Shown piece after piece: positions 61,739-64,000 of a stretch of 64,000 bases of DNA. The notes beneath the pieces are model-generated. The model did no database searches. It was given only the letters and a program-made list of their open reading frames with translations, and was not told the DNA's origin. Positions within the stretch are counted from its first letter, which is position 1; each line of letters starts with the position of its first letter. A program made the position numbers and the translations under genes. This DNA comes from Ophiobolus disseminans. Taxonomy: Eukaryota > Ascomycota > Dothideomycetes > Pleosporales > Phaeosphaeriaceae. The stretch covers positions 1,022,476-1,086,475 of the forward strand of contig MU006224.1 of the NCBI GenBank assembly GCA_010093685.1, in the 5' to 3' direction.

Positions 61739-64000
61739 GCTATCTCCTTGAATGTGTGTAGACCTGAGAGGGGGGTGTTGGTTGTCAAGGACTCGAAATC
61801 CTGTGCGCGGTCGAGGTTGTGAGAAGTGACAGCGAGTGGCCGTGAGCTTGGAGACGGTGAACGAGTTTGTGTTACTGTTTGTAGTGTCGCGTACTTCGTT
61901 CGGGTGGAGGTGCCAGCAGTTGTGGTGTGCGTTTGGGGTTGTGCGATGGAAGAACGAAGGCGGATGCTGAGAAGGGTATTTAACGAATAACGCTATCGGA
62001 CTGCGAAACGTGATTAGCTTTCACTTCTTCCAGTGCATTCGCTCAACAGAGTCAAATCACTTACTTCCTATTGTCTGCAACCAAAGCCAGCAAAGAGTCA
62101 CACACGAGCGCACCAGACAACAAAACGGCAGCCCCGCGCTCGACCCCTGCCCCACCATCTCATCACAATCGACCCAAGCCCAATTCGCTGCTTTTCGCGC
62201 CTAGCCACTTCCCCCCTAGCGCTCATTAGTCATCCCGAAACCTCGCTGGGTTTTCTTCTCGCGCGTCGCGCCTTCCTCTTTGCTCGATACATAAACTGAA
62301 CAGCCCTTTATTCACTCTGCCTTCTTCAATCATTGAGAATGCCGGAGGGGAAAAAGGAGCTCAGAGCGATATCATCGGCGTCTGCTTACCCCCTTCTCTT
62401 CTGCTTTAAGCTTGTGGAGCGAAGGTAAATAAATTGGACGGTACATTCTTTTGCGTGACGGTATACTGGGAGGGATCGATCGGGAGCCATCTCCACCTTT
62501 GGGAAGGGCTTGAGTTGTAATGAAAGGCTCAATTACTCGTGGATGGATCTTGTGGTGTTGGAATTCTGGTTGTGCGCGTGGTGCACCTGGTTTGAGAAGT
62601 CTGTAAATCCGTAGGTGCCTCCAATATATATCCCTCAACATCATACACCATCCGCTGACGTCCGTCACGACGCATTGCCTTCTCCATGTCTGCCTGCTCT
62701 CGCCTGCTCTGCTGCCTAGCCACTAGAATGGATCCTATTGTTCGCCGTGTCACCAAATTCTCCGTTTCAGCACAACTTCAACAACTTCTTTCCTCCCCAC
62801 GACCGCGTAATGTGCCTCGGCCAATATCTTCGGGTCATATGTATACAAACGCCCATCTCAGCACTCCATGCGCTTTCGCTTCTCCCGCAAACATCGTGGC
62901 CTCGCCCAATCCCTCATTTTAGCAGTACGCCTCTAAGAACTCAACCGCTACTCGCCATCCCCTTCCTCCAAACCCGAAAGCCTCTGTTTTTCCACGAAAT
63001 GTTGGCCAAGCACAAAACAGCGCAAAACAACACAACCCCCACTAACGCTTTTGACTTTCGACACAAGATGCTGCTTGCCATCTCCTCCTAGAAAGGGCTT
63101 CGAGATGTCGCTGGAATGAGTGTGGCTGTACGCTTTTTGATCTGCTTTCCAGTCTCTCGCCCTCAGCAGCCTCCGTACTTGTGGCAGTCGACGAGTCTGT
63201 ATATCTTCGCCCGGTGTTGTCGATGCAGATGGCAAAACAGAAAACGGCATGTAGGTATCTAGCCTCTCCTGTCGGCGAATTGGATCAATTGCCAATTGAC
63301 GATAAGCAGGGTGGGAAAGGCTGCGGATCGCGGATGAACTTGGTGCTGAGGTTGAAAATAGGCCTTTGACCCGACGGCTGACGCAGCTTCTGGTCTTGCT
63401 AAGTTTACAGGTCTGACTTAGCCGCAAATATCTGAATTGCTGACATCTGCTCAATGGCATTCGGTGCTCGCATTTCCTGTAGGGCCCAAGTCCTCAAGGT
63501 AGAGCAAAGAAGGCGAATGCGACTAGCTCCACGCCATACTTTGTCGCTGTTCTTTGCGATCCTTTTGCTCGAGCTTGGAGGTAGGCCTTTTGGTCGTGAT
63601 GAGCTCGGAAGTCCAGCCTGCTACCGTTTCGCATTGCTCTTCCAGTCCTGTATTAAGTCAGTAAGCAAGAGGATTGGTGTCAGTATGAACATCACAGCAG
63701 TTGCAAAAGAGCTCGAAATTGACCAGAAGGTGTCATATTTGGAAACCTGCCGATGGAAATGACCTGCTACCTAAGCAGCCGATTCATCGATCGAGAGCCC
63801 ACAAGGAAGAGGTGCCATGTGTCCCAAAGAAACCGAACCAAGCCGAACCCAGAACACAAATCTTCAGTCCTTTCCGAAGGCTTAGCGCCTTGATCGTTGA
63901 CGATTTCAGTGTGCAGAAGCATCCAGTATCGCTGTCGAACCCGAATCATCCATGAAATCCCATACCATATCCGTCGCCATCGCCATTTTTCATCGCCTCA
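61739..64000. other. Terminal intergenic region
   Basis: No firm gene is seen. A minus-strand frame at about 62948-63460 could be read for 170 codons but has no motif. The stretch at 62529-62756 is described separately. The window may end inside an intergenic region or a gene with small exons. Confidence 0.4.
62529..62756 (-). CDS. Doubtful short ORF or last exon
   Basis: The minus strand reads VTRRTIGSILVARQQSRREQ, then ADMEKAMRRDGRQRMVYDVE and GYILEAPTDLQTSQTR, ending in a Thr/Pro-rich tail. The composition is natural, but the frame opens with GTG and the first ATG is 23 codons in. It could be the last exon of an unseen gene or a small protein of about 52 residues. No family is recognised and no good upstream exon was found. 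Confidence 0.25.
   Translation of the reverse strand: MVTRRTIGSILVARQQSRREQADMEKAMRRDGRQRMVYDVEGYILEAPTDLQTSQTRCTTRTTRIPTPQDPSTSN

Noticed and set aside
62948..63460. 170-codon minus-strand frame with an Arg/Ser-rich start
   Set aside because: The N-terminus could mimic a mitochondrial presequence, but nothing after it resembles a folded domain.
1..64000. tRNA genes, rRNA and CRISPR arrays
   Set aside because: GTTCGA-type T-loop words (for example near 9094 and 28770) lack a matching acceptor stem and anticodon arm; no regularly spaced repeats or rRNA-like sequence were seen.

Overview
This window is nuclear DNA of a filamentous ascomycete. The protein families fit a Dothideomycete, probably Pleosporales: a long BCK1-type MAPKKK, a DOP1/DopA protein, a CFEM membrane protein, a secreted tyrosinase and DUF7730/F-box proteins. 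Introns are short (about 45-60 nt), with GTAAGT-like donors and CTAAC/ACTAAT-like branch sites. Genes lie on both strands, are separated by 0.3-4 kb and do not form operons. I found no rRNA, tRNA, CRISPR array or intact transposon. The family assignments come from reading motifs by eye; no database search was possible.

Layout. 1-7.2 kb: one secreted conserved fungal protein with an HGT motif, then about 4 kb with no convincing gene but a strong hairpin. 7.2-15.1 kb: a CFEM single-pass membrane protein and a small PPxY membrane protein on the minus strand. The PPxY gene is divergent from a full-length five-exon DOP1 gene for endosome/Golgi traffic, which begins with a GC-AG intron. 16.2-24.6 kb: a disordered basic protein, a DUF7730/F-box-like protein, a five-exon cytochrome P450 (also with a GC-AG intron), a small unknown protein and a Myb/SANT-like protein. 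26.1-28.5 kb: a secreted tyrosinase. 30.6-31.4 kb: a coiled-coil tail-anchored protein. 32.1-37.4 kb: the BCK1-type MAPKKK of the cell-wall-integrity pathway. 38.8-40.6 kb: pyruvate decarboxylase with a clear TATA box.

40.8-41.7 kb: a gene that looks broken by an in-frame TAG and a frameshift. 42.3-44.2 kb: an FBXO21-like F-box protein with transglutaminase-like and YccV-like domains. 45.0-46.9 kb: a Sec14-like CRAL-TRIO protein. 47.6-49.1 kb: an F-box protein. 49.6-51.4 kb: a sugar transporter. 51.5-54.8 kb: gene-poor. 54.8-55.5 kb: two tandem small single-pass membrane proteins that look like diverged copies. 55.9-59.1 kb: two BTB genes on either side of an EthD-like gene. 59.5-60.4 kb: an HNH-type protein. 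60.9-61.7 kb: a PP28/PDAP1-family phosphoprotein. The last 2.2 kb hold at most one short doubtful ORF.

The genes do not make one pathway. Several concern the cell surface and membrane traffic (CFEM, PPxY protein, DOP1, Sec14, BCK1), several look like ubiquitin-ligase adaptors (F-box and BTB proteins), and others are metabolic (pyruvate decarboxylase, sugar transporter, P450, tyrosinase). The P450, tyrosinase and EthD-like genes are far apart and no PKS, NRPS or terpene synthase is present, so I do not propose a secondary-metabolite cluster. The best leads for something undescribed are the tandem small membrane proteins, the PPxY protein, the HGT-motif secreted family and the paired palindromes near 58.2 kb.
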